From VGPE01 sp031431395 (lineage in GTDB: Bacteria > Chloroflexota > Limnocylindria > Limnocylindrales > CSP1-4), in the NCBI GenBank assembly GCA_031431395.1, contig JANPDJ010000161.1, forward strand, positions 1 through 18,948: DNA of 18,948 nt, in the 5' to 3' direction. Position numbers and translations under genes: made by a program. Below are positions 8,333 through 15,141 of the stretch, piece by piece. The notes below the pieces were generated by a model. That model was not told the origin of the DNA. It was given only the letters and a program-made list of their open reading frames with translations, and made no database searches. Each line of letters begins with the position of its first letter. Positions within the stretch are counted from its first letter, which is position 1.

Positions 8333-8359
8333 CCCGTTCGACCCCGAACGGGTGTTCGG
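8333..8359. promoter_or_regulatory. Overlapping inverted repeats; SOS-box-like operator candidate
   Basis: Three half-sites alternate in orientation at a 9-bp period: GTTCG at 8336-8340, CGAAC at 8345-8349 and GTTCG at 8354-8358. The left pair forms CCCGTTCG-ACCC-CGAACGGG, perfect with 8-bp arms. The right pair forms CCGAAC-GGGT-GTTCGG, perfect with 6-bp arms, and has the CGAAC-N4-GTTCG form of the Gram-positive LexA (DinR) box. The cluster lies in the spacer between the divergent penicillin-binding protein gene and tyrS and overlaps the presumed -35 of the former. Which protein binds it is inference; another dimeric repressor is possible. Confidence 0.45.
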
Positions 8360-8402
8360 ATCGCACCGCCGCGCGGGCGACGAGCAACCACCAGGATGTC
8401 GT

Positions 8403-8427
8403 CGCACCGCCTCCCCGGGCGGGTGCG
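8403..8427 (+). promoter_or_regulatory. Hairpin in the tyrS leader
   Basis: CGCACCGCC (8403-8411) can pair with GGCGGGTGCG (8418-8427) across a 6-nt loop, giving a 9-bp stem with one bulged G. The left arm is also present as an exact upstream copy (TCGCACCGCC at 8361-8370 and 8402-8411), so two mutually exclusive pairings are possible. No T-box features or U-tract are visible. It may be a chance product of high G+C. Confidence 0.25.
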
Positions 8428-8446
8428 CATTCCAAGACGGAACACC

Positions 8447-8451
8447 GGGAG
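8447..8451 (+). promoter_or_regulatory. Shine-Dalgarno of tyrS
   Basis: GGGAG lies 5 nt upstream of GTG 8457 and decides the start. The open frame reaches back to ATG 8352, but those 35 residues do not resemble the family. Confidence 0.55.
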
Positions 8452-8456
8452 CCAGC

Positions 8457-9761
8457 GTGACGTCGACTGCCGAACAAGCCGGACGGGCGGACCTGACCAC
8501 AGGCCTCGCTCGGGATCTGATCGAGGAACTCCGCTGGCGCGGGATGCTCCACCAGCACACACCGGGTCTGCCCGCGCGGCTGGCCCGGGGTCCCATCGCG
8601 GCGTACAACGGCTTCGATCCCACCGCGGATTCGCTCCACGTGGGTCACCTGGTCCCCGTCTTCGGGCTTCTGCACCTGCAGCGGCACGGCAACCGGCCAG
8701 TCGCCGTCGTCGGCGGCGGCACAGGCATGATCGGGGACCCGTCCGGCCGCTCGTCCGAACGGTCGCTCCTGGACCGGCAGGCGATCGTCCGCAACACGGC
8801 CGGCATCGGAGCCCAGCTGGCGCACTTCCTGGATTTCGCGCCGGGCCCCAGCGGGGCACTGCTCATCGACAACTATGAGTGGCTGGGCTCGTTCCTTCTC
8901 CTGGACTTCCTTCGGGACGTGGGCAAGCACTTCACGATCCCGTACATGCTCGCCAAGGATTCGGTCCAGACGCGGATCGAGGCCGGCCTGAGCTTCACGG
9001 AATTCAGCTACATGCTGCTCCAGTCCGCCGATTTCCTGCACCTCTACCGTGAGCTGGAGGTCGAGTTGCAGACGGGCGGTGCGGACCAGTGGGGCAACAT
9101 CACCGCCGGCCTGGAGCTGATCAGGAAGGTGGAGGGGGCGGACGAGGCTGCCCAGCCCGCCCACGCCCTGAGCTACCCGCTCTTGCTCAGTACGAGCGGC
9201 CAGAAGTTCGGCAAGAGCGAGGGCCGCAGCGTCTGGCTGGATCCCGCCCGCACCAGCCCCTTCGAGTTCTACCAATACTGGATCGACGCCTCCGACCAGG
9301 ACGTGGGCAAGCTCCTCCGGACGTTCACGTTGTTCGATCGGCCGTCGATCGAGGCACTCGAGGCGGAGCAGGCGGCGACGCCCGAACGTCGTCCGGCGCA
9401 GCGGGCACTGGCCTGGGATATCACGGCGCGGGTCCACGGCGCGACTGCGGCCGGAGAGGCGCGCCTGGCCTCGGAGGTGCGGTTCGCGTCGAAGATGCCC
9501 GATCGCGAGACGATGAAGAACGCCGCAAGGGATGCCGTCGTGCCAACCTCCGTCCGATCTGCGACCGAGTTCGCCGTTGCAAGCGCCATCGCGACGTCCA
9601 ACTCGGAAGCACGCCGGTTGATCCAGCAGGGCGGACTCCGGATCAACGACGTGGTGATCACGGATCCCCTTGGAGCCATTCCGGATCCGATCGAAGGCGC
9701 CTGGTTCGTCCGCGCCGGCAAGAAGCGCCTGATCGTCGGTGTGCTGGAAGACCCCTCGTGA
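8457..9761 (+). CDS. tyrS: Tyrosine--tRNA ligase
   Basis: A cytoplasmic class I aminoacyl-tRNA synthetase that activates tyrosine and charges tRNA-Tyr. The 434-residue product has the HIGH-type motif HVGH at 61-64 (FDPTADSLHVGHL), the Tyr-binding strand with TGGADQWGNI near 206-215, and the KMSKS equivalent KFGKS at 250-254, the TyrS form used by most bacteria. The C-terminal S4-like RNA-binding domain includes SNSEARRLIQQGGLRINDVVI. Length is typical (about 400-430). GTG 8457 with its GGGAG site is chosen over ATG 8352. The leader contains an operator-like repeat cluster and a hairpin. The stop overlaps the GTG of the next gene by 4 nt (GTGA), so the two are probably co-translated. Confidence 0.96.
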   Translation: MTSTAEQAGRADLTTGLARDLIEELRWRGMLHQHTPGLPARLARGPIAAYNGFDPTADSLHVGHLVPVFGLLHLQRHGNRPVAVVGGGTGMIGDPSGRSSERSLLDRQAIVRNTAGIGAQLAHFLDFAPGPSGALLIDNYEWLGSFLLLDFLRDVGKHFTIPYMLAKDSVQTRIEAGLSFTEFSYMLLQSADFLHLYRELEVELQTGGADQWGNITAGLELIRKVEGADEAAQPAHALSYPLLLSTSGQKFGKSEGRSVWLDPARTSPFEFYQYWIDASDQDVGKLLRTFTLFDRPSIEALEAEQAATPERRPAQRALAWDITARVHGATAAGEARLASEVRFASKMPDRETMKNAARDAVVPTSVRSATEFAVASAIATSNSEARRLIQQGGLRINDVVITDPLGAIPDPIEGAWFVRAGKKRLIVGVLEDPS

Positions 9762-10699
9762 GCGGGCTCGTCCGGACTGTCCTCGGGGACGTGGAACCGT
9801 CCTCGCTGGGTGTCACGCTCGTTCACGAGCACCTCGTGGTCGACTGGGGAGAACTGACCGGCAAGCCGAAACTGCAGTTCGACTACGACGAAACCGTCGA
9901 ACTGATCGCTGGCCGGCTCCGGGCGGCTGCCGCGGACGGCGTGGGCGCGATCGGCGAGTGCACGCCCATCGGGGCCGGGCGCTACGTGGACGTCATGGTG
10001 GACGTCGCGCGCAGGTCCGGCGTGGCGATCGTGGGCGCAACGGGCTTCTTCCACGAGGGCTGGACGCCCATCCATCCCGTCGCACGGGACCTCTCGGTGG
10101 ATGCCCTGGCGGACCTCTATACCCGTGAGCTCACGGAGGGCATGGGTGCGACAACCGTTCGCGCCGGACTGATCAAATGCGCCACGGGCGAGGGCAGTAT
10201 CGGCCCGCTCGAGGAGAAGATGCTGCGGGCAACCGCGCGGGCGCACCGTGTCACGAATGCCCCCATCGTCGCCCATATCACCGATTCGCTGGAGGCCGAG
10301 CAGCTCGACATCTTCGAGTCGGAGGGTGTCCCGCCGGCGCGGATCTGCATCAGCCACGTGGGGGGCGGTGAGGGCTGGCAGAAGCGGATGCTGGCAGCGC
10401 TGCGGCGCGGCGCCAATGTCAGCGTGGACATGATCTCGTACGGCTTCGCCCCGGACGAGCAGCGGATCGACGTTGCGCGAACGGCGCTCGACGCGGGCTA
10501 CCTCCGGCAGGTGATGCTCGCGCACGACGCCCTCGTGGTGCAGAGCGGCCCGGAGACGATGTTCGGGATCGGGCCCAGCGACTTCGGCTACATCCCCCGG
10601 GTGTTCGTGCCGAAGCTGCGGGACGCCACCGGCCTCAGCGACCAGGACGTGCGCATCATCCTTGAGGAGAACCCGCAGCGCTTCCTGGCCGGCTTCTGA
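9758..10699 (+). CDS. Phosphotriesterase-family metal-dependent hydrolase
   Basis: A 313-residue amidohydrolase-superfamily TIM barrel of the phosphotriesterase/Php group. The two-metal site can be read off: H23 and H25 in TLVHEHLVVD, the bridging Lys140 in RAGLIKCATGEG, H173 in IVAHITDS, H200 in CISHVGGG, and Asp257 in MLAHDA, all in the expected order and spacing. Members include lactonases, phosphotriesterases and proteins of unknown substrate, and sequence alone does not separate these, so the substrate is not assigned. Start GTG 9758 overlaps the tyrS stop (GTGA). The frame is open upstream through tyrS in another reading frame, but that part is not family-like. No signal peptide is visible. 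The 3' end overlaps the convergent acetyltransferase gene by 44 bp. Confidence 0.88.
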   Translation: MSGLVRTVLGDVEPSSLGVTLVHEHLVVDWGELTGKPKLQFDYDETVELIAGRLRAAAADGVGAIGECTPIGAGRYVDVMVDVARRSGVAIVGATGFFHEGWTPIHPVARDLSVDALADLYTRELTEGMGATTVRAGLIKCATGEGSIGPLEEKMLRATARAHRVTNAPIVAHITDSLEAEQLDIFESEGVPPARICISHVGGGEGWQKRMLAALRRGANVSVDMISYGFAPDEQRIDVARTALDAGYLRQVMLAHDALVVQSGPETMFGIGPSDFGYIPRVFVPKLRDATGLSDQDVRIILEENPQRFLAGF

Positions 10700-11198
10700 G
10701 GTCCGCCGCGTAGACGCCCAGGACCTTGGTGGGGAAGCGCGCCTGGCGCTCCAGCACCAGGCCGATCCGTGACGCAACGTGCTGGGAGGCGACGTTCCGG
10801 GGATCGATGAGTGCCACCACGCGATTCAGCCCGAGGTGGTCGCGCGCGAAATCGCGGCATGCGGCGGCCGCTTCCGTCGCGAGGCCCCTGCCCCAGTATT
10901 CCTGGAGCAACTGGTAGCCCACCTCGATCTCCGCGGTTCCCTCGACGTTCTGCACAGTCAGGCCGCACTCGCCCACGAATTCGCCCGTCTCCCGGAGGGT
11001 GAGGAGCCACAGGCCGAAGCCGCGGTCGCGGTACATGCCCAGGTTCCAGTCGATCCACGCGCGGACCGCGGCGCTGTCGAACGGCGCCGTGTACACCCAC
11101 ATGACGGCGGGGTCACCCAGCAGCCGCTCGAGCTGCGACTGGTCCTCGTGGGTCATCTCGTGGAAGGCCAGGCGTGCGGTGGGCGGCGGGCAGGCCAC
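10656..11198 (-). CDS. GNAT family N-acetyltransferase (RimJ/RimL-like)
   Basis: A 180-residue predicted acetyl-CoA-dependent acetyltransferase of the Acetyltransf_3 (RimJ/RimL) type. TARLAFHEMTHEDQSQL at the N-terminus matches the usual TERLxLRPxxxxD opening. Acetyl-CoA binding is indicated by EVGYQLLQEYWGRGLATEA (Q/RxxGxG/A motif near residues 102-107), and DPRNVASQHVASRIGL is the usual late motif with Asn135. The acceptor (protein N-terminus, small molecule or antibiotic) cannot be told from sequence. GTG 11198 is the likely start, 11 nt after the hisIE stop on the same strand, so it is probably the last gene of the his transcript. Its last 14 codons overlap the 3' end of the convergent phosphotriesterase-family gene. 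Confidence 0.85.
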   Translation of the reverse strand: MACPPPTARLAFHEMTHEDQSQLERLLGDPAVMWVYTAPFDSAAVRAWIDWNLGMYRDRGFGLWLLTLRETGEFVGECGLTVQNVEGTAEIEVGYQLLQEYWGRGLATEAAAACRDFARDHLGLNRVVALIDPRNVASQHVASRIGLVLERQARFPTKVLGVYAADLRSRPGSAAGSPQG

Positions 11199-11209
11199 GC
11201 GTTGGCCCG

Positions 11210-11872
11210 CTACCGGGCGTGACGGGTTCTGAGGACGTCCAGCGCCGCGGCGGGCGCCAGTCCGCGCTCCGCGAGCAGCACCAGCAGGTGGAACAGCAGA
11301 TCCGCCGTCTCACCTGCGAGCTCGTCCCGCCGGCCCGCTGCCGCCGGCCCATCGCCGGCCGCCTCGACGTTCTTCGCTGCGAGGAGCACCTCCGTGGCCT
11401 CCTCCGTAACCTTGCGCGTCACCGCGTCGACGCCGCCGGCCAGGAGCTTTGCCGTGTAGGAACCAGCCGGACGGGTTGCCGCACGTTCCTGGATGGTGGA
11501 CCAGAGTTCCTCAAGCCAGGCGAAACCCTGGCCGCGCTCCTCGGTCGAACCGTCCGGGTCGAAGCAGCTGCGGGTTCCCCGATGACACGTGGGACCGACC
11601 GGATCAGCGGTCACCAGCAGGGCGTCGCCGTCGCAGTCCACCGCGATCGTGCGCAGCCGGAGCACGTTTCCGCTGCTCTCGCCCTTCTTCCAGAGCCTGT
11701 CGCGCGACCGGGAGTGGAAATGCACCTCGCCGGTCGCGACGGTCGCGGCGAGCGCCTCCGCGTCCATGTAAGCGACCATGAGCACCCGGCCGTCCAGGGC
11801 ATCCTGGACGACGGCCGGGACGAGGCCGTCCCTGCCCCACTTGACCGCGGACGAGTCAACAGAGACGGTCAC
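11210..11872 (-). CDS. hisI: Bifunctional phosphoribosyl-AMP cyclohydrolase / phosphoribosyl-ATP diphosphatase
   Basis: HisIE, catalysing steps 2 and 3 of histidine synthesis: hydrolysis of phosphoribosyl-ATP to phosphoribosyl-AMP and opening of its purine ring. The 220-residue product has an N-terminal HisI domain with the Mg-binding DCDGDALL from Asp79 and Zn-binding Cys96 and Cys103 in GPTCHRGTRSCF. The C-terminal HisE domain begins near 125 with LWSTIQERA, has VTEEATEVLLAAK (Glu157, Glu158, Glu161), and ends in DLLFHLLVLL. The frame is open to 12319, but the extra N-terminus lies across hisF and is Arg-rich shadow sequence. GTG 11872 overlaps the hisF stop (GTGA) and is the natural start. 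Confidence 0.95.
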   Translation of the reverse strand: MTVSVDSSAVKWGRDGLVPAVVQDALDGRVLMVAYMDAEALAATVATGEVHFHSRSRDRLWKKGESSGNVLRLRTIAVDCDGDALLVTADPVGPTCHRGTRSCFDPDGSTEERGQGFAWLEELWSTIQERAATRPAGSYTAKLLAGGVDAVTRKVTEEATEVLLAAKNVEAAGDGPAAAGRRDELAGETADLLFHLLVLLAERGLAPAAALDVLRTRHAR

Positions 11873-12663
11873 GCGGCTGCCCCCTCGTCGAGCCGGACCG
11901 GAATGCCGGCCGCGGCCATCGCCGCCTTGACCCCGGCGATCGAGTGCATCCGGCGGTGGAAGATGGATGCCGCCAGAACGGCGTCGGCGTGACCCTCGCG
12001 CACCGCTGCGACGAAATCTGCGGGGCCGGCCGCGCCGCCCGAGGCGACCAGCGGCACGGTGACCCGGTCGCTGATCGCGCGCAGGAGGTCCGTGTCGAAG
12101 CCGGAGCGGGTGCCGTCCCGATCGATCGACGTGACCAGCAACTCCCCGGCGCCCAACGTCGCGGCGCGTGCGGCCCAATCGAGCGCGTCGAACCCCGTGG
12201 CGAGGCGTCCGCCGCGGACGTAGACCTCCCACGCGACGGGACTGCCTGCTGGCAGGTCCGTGCGCCGCTTCGCGTCGATGGCGACCACGACTGCCTGCCG
12301 CCCGAAGCGTCGTGCGCACCGCTTGATCAGGTCCGGGTCTGCCACGGCTGCGGTGTTCAGCGACACCTTGTCTGCGCCCGCGCGGAGCACGTCGCGCATC
12401 TCGTTCACGTGCCGCACGCCACCGCCCACGGTCAGGGGGATGAATGCACGACGGGCGGTGCGCTCCACGATGTCGAGCAGCGTCCCGCGCCCTTCGGGTG
12501 CCGCGGTGATGTCGAGGAACACGAGTTCATCGGCGCCCTCCCGCGCATACCGTTCGGCAAGCTCGGGCGGGTCTCCCTCGTCCACGAGGTCGATGAAGTT
12601 CGTGCCCTTCACGACTCGGCCGTTGGCCACGTCGAGGCAGGGGATCACGCGATGGCAGAGCAT
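11869..12663 (-). CDS. hisF: Imidazole glycerol phosphate synthase, cyclase subunit
   Basis: A 264-residue TIM-barrel subunit that condenses ammonia, delivered by HisH, with PRFAR to give imidazole glycerol phosphate and AICAR. Both catalytic aspartates are at the family positions: Asp11 in IPCLDV and Asp130 in VVAIDAKR. Phosphate-binding segments LTVGGGVR, KVSLNTAA and LVASGGAAGPADF are intact. Length is slightly over the usual 250-258 because of a longer C-terminus. ATG 12663 overlaps the hisH stop (TGATG) and the 3' end overlaps hisIE by 4 nt, so this sits in a translationally coupled run with its partner hisH. Confidence 0.97.
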   Translation of the reverse strand: MLCHRVIPCLDVANGRVVKGTNFIDLVDEGDPPELAERYAREGADELVFLDITAAPEGRGTLLDIVERTARRAFIPLTVGGGVRHVNEMRDVLRAGADKVSLNTAAVADPDLIKRCARRFGRQAVVVAIDAKRRTDLPAGSPVAWEVYVRGGRLATGFDALDWAARAATLGAGELLVTSIDRDGTRSGFDTDLLRAISDRVTVPLVASGGAAGPADFVAAVREGHADAVLAASIFHRRMHSIAGVKAAMAAAGIPVRLDEGAAA

Positions 12664-13355
12664 CAGCGCGCCCCCGTCCCGGCCGCGACGAGTTCACGGG
12701 ATGCGCCGGTATCGCCCAGCGAGCGGACAAAGTTGCCGATCATGCGCAGTCCGTCGCGCCCGCTCCGCTCCGGATGGAACTGGACGCCGGCCATGCGGCC
12801 GCGAGCGACTGCGCTGACGAACCGGCCGCCGTGCTCGGTTTCCGCGAGCGCCATGCCGCCGGCCTCCGGTCCCTCGGGAACGCCGGCATACGAGTGGACG
12901 AAGTAGAAGTTGGCCTGTGGTGAAATGCCGTCGAACAGGGGATGATCGCGAAGGACCTCCACCTGGTTCCAGCCGATGTGCGGGAGGCGAGGGGCCCCTT
13001 CCAGCAGCGACGTCCGGCCGGAGATCAGGCCGAATGTCCGGGCGCCGTCCTCGTCGCTGCCCTCGAAGAGCAGTTGCAAGCCGAGGCAGATCCCCAGGAA
13101 CGGCCGATCGTCGGCGAGCCACGCCAGGACGGGCTCGAGGAGCCGGCGGCGGCGCAGGCGGTTCATCGCGGGGGCAGCCGCGCCCACGCCCGGCACGATG
13201 AGGCCGTCAAGGCCCGCGAGGGCCTCCGGGCGATGGGCAAGGACGACGTCCGCCCCGACAGCCTGAAGGGCCTGGCCGATGCTGACAAGGTTGCCGGCCC
13301 CGTAGTCCACCACGCCGATGCGCGGTGGCCGGGCCGCGGGTCCCGGTGCCGTCAT
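12663..13355 (-). CDS. hisH: Imidazole glycerol phosphate synthase, glutamine amidotransferase subunit
   Basis: A class I glutaminase that releases ammonia from glutamine and channels it through HisF. In the 230-residue product the catalytic triad is visible: Cys90 in GICLGLQLLFE, His194 and Glu196 in GVQFHPERSG. The opening IGVVDYGAGNLVSIGQAL and the PGVGAAAPAMNRLR oxyanion-strand region match the family. It is about 20-30 residues longer than most HisH proteins, through an Ala/Pro-rich N-terminal lead of about 11 residues and a C-terminal extension after RSLGD. ATG 13355 overlaps the hisB stop (ATGA). Confidence 0.96.
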   Translation of the reverse strand: MTAPGPAARPPRIGVVDYGAGNLVSIGQALQAVGADVVLAHRPEALAGLDGLIVPGVGAAAPAMNRLRRRRLLEPVLAWLADDRPFLGICLGLQLLFEGSDEDGARTFGLISGRTSLLEGAPRLPHIGWNQVEVLRDHPLFDGISPQANFYFVHSYAGVPEGPEAGGMALAETEHGGRFVSAVARGRMAGVQFHPERSGRDGLRMIGNFVRSLGDTGASRELVAAGTGAR

Positions 13356-13978
13356 CCCAGCGAGCCCTTGGTGGATGCAACCCCGGTCCGCCGCGGATCG
13401 ATTTCGCAGGCCACTCGCATCGCCCGCGCAAGGGCCTTGAAGGCAGCCTCCGCCAGGTGGTGGTCGTTGCGACCCGTGCCCGTCAGGTGCAGGGTGGTGC
13501 CCGCGGTGCGCGCGAAGGATTCCAGCGCATGCGGGATCAGCTGGAGTGGCAGGGCGCCCACCCGCTCGCCGCGGAACGGGAGGTCGAGCACGGCATACGG
13601 TCGGCCGCCGACATCCACGACGGCCTGGGCGAGGGCCTCATCCATCGGCACCATGGCGCTGCCGAACCGGTTGATGGCAGCGCGATCGCCGAGCGCCTCG
13701 TTGAACGCGGCACCCAGCACGAGCGCGACATCCTCCACCGTGTGGTGCTCATCCACCTCGATGTCACCGGTCGCGGCGATGTCGAGATCGAACAGGCCGT
13801 GGTGACCGAACGCGGTGAGCAGGTGGTCGTAGAAGCCGACACCGGTGCGCGCGGAGGCACGGCCCGTCCCGTCGAGGGCCAGGCGGACGGTGATATTCGT
13901 CTCGCGGGTTTCCCGTGCGACCGTGACTGAGCGAGGAGCGGACTCGAGCACCTTGAGCGAGCCCAGGGCTGTGGTCAT
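13352..13978 (-). CDS. hisB: Imidazoleglycerol-phosphate dehydratase
   Basis: Dehydrates imidazole glycerol phosphate to imidazole acetol phosphate. The 208-residue monofunctional enzyme carries the Mn-binding motifs DEHHTVEDVA (from Asp76) and GRNDHHLAEAAFKAL (Asn171, Asp172, His173, His174, Glu177), along with GVGFYDHLL, where most family members read GIGFFDHML. There is no fused HAD phosphatase domain as in the enterobacterial HisB, so histidinol phosphatase must be encoded elsewhere. The frame is open to 14203, but the upstream part is Arg/Pro-rich shadow sequence; ATG 13978 overlaps the hisC stop (ATGA). The N-terminal lead MTTALGSLKVLESAP is a little longer than typical. Confidence 0.96.
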   Translation of the reverse strand: MTTALGSLKVLESAPRSVTVARETRETNITVRLALDGTGRASARTGVGFYDHLLTAFGHHGLFDLDIAATGDIEVDEHHTVEDVALVLGAAFNEALGDRAAINRFGSAMVPMDEALAQAVVDVGGRPYAVLDLPFRGERVGALPLQLIPHALESFARTAGTTLHLTGTGRNDHHLAEAAFKALARAMRVACEIDPRRTGVASTKGSLG

Positions 13979-15141
13979 GTGGCGGTCTCCTCGGCGGCGA
14001 TCTCGCGGGCGGCGGTGATCAGGCGATCGTTCTCGTGCGGGGCGCGAACCGTGAAGCGCAGGAACACATTCAGGGGATGCCCCTGGGGGAACGTGCGGGG
14101 GACGAGGCCGCGCCGGAGCATCCCGTCTGCCGTTCGCTCCGCTCGTTCTGGCGTTCCGAGGTCCACCAGGAGGAAATTCGTAACGCTGGGCCCCACGCGC
14201 CATCCGATCGCCGATAGATCGGCGGCCAGACGCACGCGCTGGGCTTCGATGCGTTCAATGTTCTCCTCGAGCGCCTCCTGGTCGAGGAGAGCGGCCGTGA
14301 CAACGGCCGCCGAAACGGTCGAGACCGAGGCGGGGGGCCGGTACGGTTCCATCTTCTCGAGAGTCGCGCGGCGGGCGATCGCGAAGCCCACCCGCAGGCC
14401 CGCGAGCGCATAGGCCTTGCTCGCCGTGCGGATGATGACCAGGTCGGGATACGTGTCCAGCAGTGGGATCGCGGACGTACCGCTGAATTCCGCGTACGCC
14501 TCGTCCACCACGACTGCCGGCGGGCGCCGCCCATCGGCCGCGGCGTCGGCCGCGAGGCCGCCGAGGAGCGTCCGGATGGTGCCCGGCGCTTCGGCAAGGC
14601 CGGTGGGATTGTTGGGATCGCAGATCCAGACCAGGTCGGCCTGGCGCGCCGCGGCCCGGATGGCCGGGATGTCCAGGGCATAGCGGTCCCCGGCGCCAAG
14701 TCTCGAGACCAGGATCGCGGAAGCACCTCGCTGCTCTGTGACCACCCGGTACATCGAATACGTGGGGATCGTGACGACAGCGCTCTTGCCGGCCGCCAGG
14801 AATGCCTTGGCGGTGATATCGAGCACCTCGTCGGCGCCGGCCCCCACGAGGACCTCCGCCGGCTCAACGCCGTACACCGCGGCGGCCGCCTCGGAGAGGA
14901 GCCTGTAGTCGGAGGGCGGATATTCCGAGAGGTTCACCTCGAACGTGTTCGCTGCGAGGATGCGCCCAACCAGTTCGGGGGATGTGGGCGACGTGTTGAC
15001 GTCGAAGCGGACGATCCGGCTCACGGGAACGCCGTACTTCCGGGCGACGGCCTCAATCGTGGCTTCCCACGAGTAAGCGGCAGGTCCCGTGGGCGAGGCC
15101 ATGGTCATGGGCGTGGCCATCCTGATCGGCGTGGCGCTCAT
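13975..15141 (-). CDS. hisC: Histidinol-phosphate aminotransferase
   Basis: A PLP-dependent class I/II aminotransferase that converts imidazole acetol phosphate plus glutamate to histidinol phosphate. In the 388-residue product Lys242 in TASKAYALAGLRVGFAIA is the Schiff-base lysine. CDPNNPTG from about 175 and VVVDEAYAEF (Asp213) are the PLP-contacting motifs, and the N-terminal part contains YPPSDYRLLSEAAAAVYGV and VGAGADEVLD. The first 20 residues are Met/Thr/Pro-rich and include ATG codons at residues 1, 8, 12 and 14, so the exact start is uncertain. The first ATG (15141) is preferred because it overlaps the hisD stop (ATGA), as at the other junctions of this operon. Confidence 0.93.
   Translation of the reverse strand: MSATPIRMATPMTMASPTGPAAYSWEATIEAVARKYGVPVSRIVRFDVNTSPTSPELVGRILAANTFEVNLSEYPPSDYRLLSEAAAAVYGVEPAEVLVGAGADEVLDITAKAFLAAGKSAVVTIPTYSMYRVVTEQRGASAILVSRLGAGDRYALDIPAIRAAARQADLVWICDPNNPTGLAEAPGTIRTLLGGLAADAAADGRRPPAVVVDEAYAEFSGTSAIPLLDTYPDLVIIRTASKAYALAGLRVGFAIARRATLEKMEPYRPPASVSTVSAAVVTAALLDQEALEENIERIEAQRVRLAADLSAIGWRVGPSVTNFLLVDLGTPERAERTADGMLRRGLVPRTFPQGHPLNVFLRFTVRAPHENDRLITAAREIAAEETAT

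Noticed and set aside
7533..9437. 634-codon minus-strand frame across tyrS and the penicillin-binding protein start
   Set aside because: Spans two real genes in the wrong frames with no recognisable motif.
9089..9757. Upstream extension of the phosphotriesterase-family frame through tyrS
   Set aside because: The extension is Arg/Gly/Pro-rich and out of frame with tyrS; the family N-terminus with HEHL begins at GTG 9758.
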